Shown: piece by piece, positions 22,401 through 22,509 of the stretch
How the letters are laid out: each line of letters starts with the position of its first letter
How positions within the stretch are numbered: position 1 is the first letter of the stretch
NCBI GenBank assembly: GCA_039029235.1
Contig: JBCCGO010000011.1
Location: 1 to 22,509, forward strand
Length of the DNA: 22,509 bases
From: JBCBRR01 sp039029235
GTDB taxonomy: Bacteria > Bacteroidota > Bacteroidia > Cytophagales > Amoebophilaceae
Reading direction: 5' to 3'
Position numbers and translations under genes: made by a program
The notes under the pieces: generated by a model
Seen by the model: only the letters and a program-made list of their open reading frames with translations
What the model was told of the DNA's origin: nothing
The model's database searches: none

Positions 22401-22509
22401 CGCGCTGCCTCACAGCCTCATCCTCGTCTTGGAGCCCTGTCTGAGCCGTTGCTAGCACCTGATCAGCTAATTCAGGGGCCACCTCGACCAGCTTCGCGTA
22501 AAGCTCAAG
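19471..22509 (-). CDS. Very large HEAT-repeat protein, C-terminal >1,000 residues (start outside window)
   Basis: The frame is open to the window edge; a GTG at 22480-22482 could be called a start but falls inside a repeat, so the true start is further right. Numbering from that codon: residues 1-112 hold three near-identical 37-residue HEAT-type helix pairs (PELADQVLATAQTGLQDEDE, then RALELYAKLVEV), followed by diverged HEAT-like repeats to about 340. A compact region ~402-456 (NWHLSVMH, AIFLLLEQRNYVGEHVIKKI, YTLAYDKAL) looks like a separate beta-rich domain. Next come a heptad-like helix ~574-600 (REQVGERVEQIGEQVVDIGK) and a hydrophobic, Gly-rich segment ~679-705 (GGDAIPFVGGFVDLLEG) followed by helices to the end. 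No enzyme motif is recognised. Such lineage-specific repeat proteins in intracellular Bacteroidota are often thought to act on host cells, but nothing here proves export. It is followed downstream by the transposase remnant. Confidence 0.85.
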   Translation of the reverse strand, partial: LELYAKLVEVAPELADQVLATAQTGLQDEDEAVRQRALELYAKLVEVAPELADQVLATAQTGLQDEDEYRRKEALRLCAKLVEVKPELAEQVLATAQTGLQDEDVDVIWSSFELLRKLAATLVQPEIAENALAQLKKATWGVEASALQTASTFTKLVPASAQHWLELVPYGLLDEDSTTREAAISLGVALAFQLPGEAIIPMLLKEPALSVREEAKARFIQRLQDKTVTYSLQDVLVLDQLLEHSKTDSALDQSLQKEATSKLLELAPQVAKEAGLRYLNDHFDKLSPSPAITAFLKKVMHQTLADHIIDQLEAELITKCILEHEITATIAPGQHLFVLEDSRYQFKEGSEENLQKIVNSVIKKSKGELARQYRTNKPLFKNTGIGLQPAACDIDQVASLVNAEADLSTDNWHLSVMHRSDHHKREPAAIFLLLEQRNYVGEHVIKKITYDQGKYTLAYDKALNPNAIDTELREKLFGSMEYAETKPRYFATCYTLHDQAVQELLAKINEPAGEAIQNAYGALHQLALVACQADQDAAGVSQLASAWPAYVQAPAVQELKKSELLGLNPAQRKDARRDSLLIEDREQVGERVEQIGEQVVDIGKDVKSLTDILNVAGITDKAEINEKLAALEASNPVLYDYCKAFTWTMRDYIAAHSLASTGMFSITYEQSNAEAAGMYLFKQLIATGGDAIPFVGGFVDLLEGLIDATYEGVKTAQQANRVSVINRIIRDKRGSSEDVDLTISRAALQIAERKGKEIVEAGQVSAASTSGGLISSIKQVKDQLEKFKNKILGNYQLADSPQAALAIEDVLALLVRMYKEYETLIKSDGALYEQLAALVCTGDLSGLLSRTAVAQEDIAQSVPLSSPAVTQEDISQAESTLAKKESATNTLSKLKKKAGAGLWEARGLRPGKECAEFFEEEHVRRYIAAIQSEAISNQQIAAMRMVLFRHMCEGIKERGHKTLACATKFAEKYPELVQKLAQEFPNYFVSEEIARACIADLSLANKVARSLP
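22201..22509. repeat. 111-bp tandem repeats inside the HEAT-repeat gene
   Basis: The block beginning CTCGTCTTGGAGCCCTGTCT recurs at 22201, 22312 and 22423, exactly 111 bases apart, or 37 codons, so the frame is kept. Copies are nearly identical over about 80 bases and differ mainly in a ~30-base stretch before each block (for example 22282-22308 versus 22393-22419), which corresponds to the exposed part of the helix pair. The array continues beyond the window. Confidence 0.95.

Noticed and set aside
22160..22509. CRISPR array
   Set aside because: The repeats are 111 bases, in frame and coding, with no short repeat-spacer pattern; no CRISPR array was seen anywhere in the window.

Overview
Most of this window (from about 1,000 to the end) looks like the chromosome of a reduced, probably host-associated Bacteroidota, most like the Cardinium/Amoebophilus group. 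I infer this from the Bacteroidota-type LptD with a single MCE gene beside it, a suf cluster carrying a SufE-SufT fusion and a bacilliredoxin, promoter-like TTG-N19/20-TAnnTTTG boxes, decayed PD-(D/E)XK-type mobile genes, long non-coding gaps with broken reading frames, and a very large HEAT-repeat protein. No database search was possible, so the genus is inference. The first ~1,000 bases are different: a GC-rich reading frame that reads as the C-terminal barrel of an alphaproteobacterial (Rhizobiales-like) LptD. It stops being LptD abruptly near 1,000 and continues in frame into a short tail that looks like the end of a Bacteroidota DUF1703/PDDEXK_9 protein. This is either a chimeric assembly join or a very recent transfer.

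Layout. 3-1172 (+): LptD fragment plus foreign tail. 1457-3356 (-): clpP-clpX, separated by one base. 3357-4042: gap. 4043-5461 (+): short Rel/SpoT homologue with a degenerate hydrolase domain, an apparently intact (p)ppGpp synthetase domain, and no TGS or ACT domains. 5891-6892 (+): flotillin-like floA behind a good Bacteroidota promoter. 7010-9517 (-) and 9812-10708 (+): divergent Bacteroidota lptD and an MCE/MlaD-type lipid-transport gene. 10709-11448: decayed genes. 11449-12342 (+): Ppx/GppA phosphatase, whose stop codon overlaps that of a tiny basic protein on the other strand (12339-12506, -). 12803-12891 (+): tRNA-Ser(GGA), followed by tRNA-like debris. 13078-18239 (-): sufC-sufD-sufS-sufET-bacilliredoxin-bcp, lacking sufB at its usual place. 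18528-19210 (-): wrecked Rpn-type transposase. 19471-22509 (-): the C-terminal 1,000+ residues of a HEAT-repeat protein whose start lies beyond the window.

The genes cover protein quality control (ClpXP), stringent response (Rel, Ppx/GppA), envelope lipid handling (LptD, MCE, FloA), iron-sulfur cluster assembly with thiol and peroxide defence (Suf, bacilliredoxin, Bcp), and a probable host-facing or lineage-specific repeat protein. The strongest leads for new biology are the HEAT-repeat protein with its 111-bp near-identical repeats, the small basic protein convergent with ppx, and the altered Rel.
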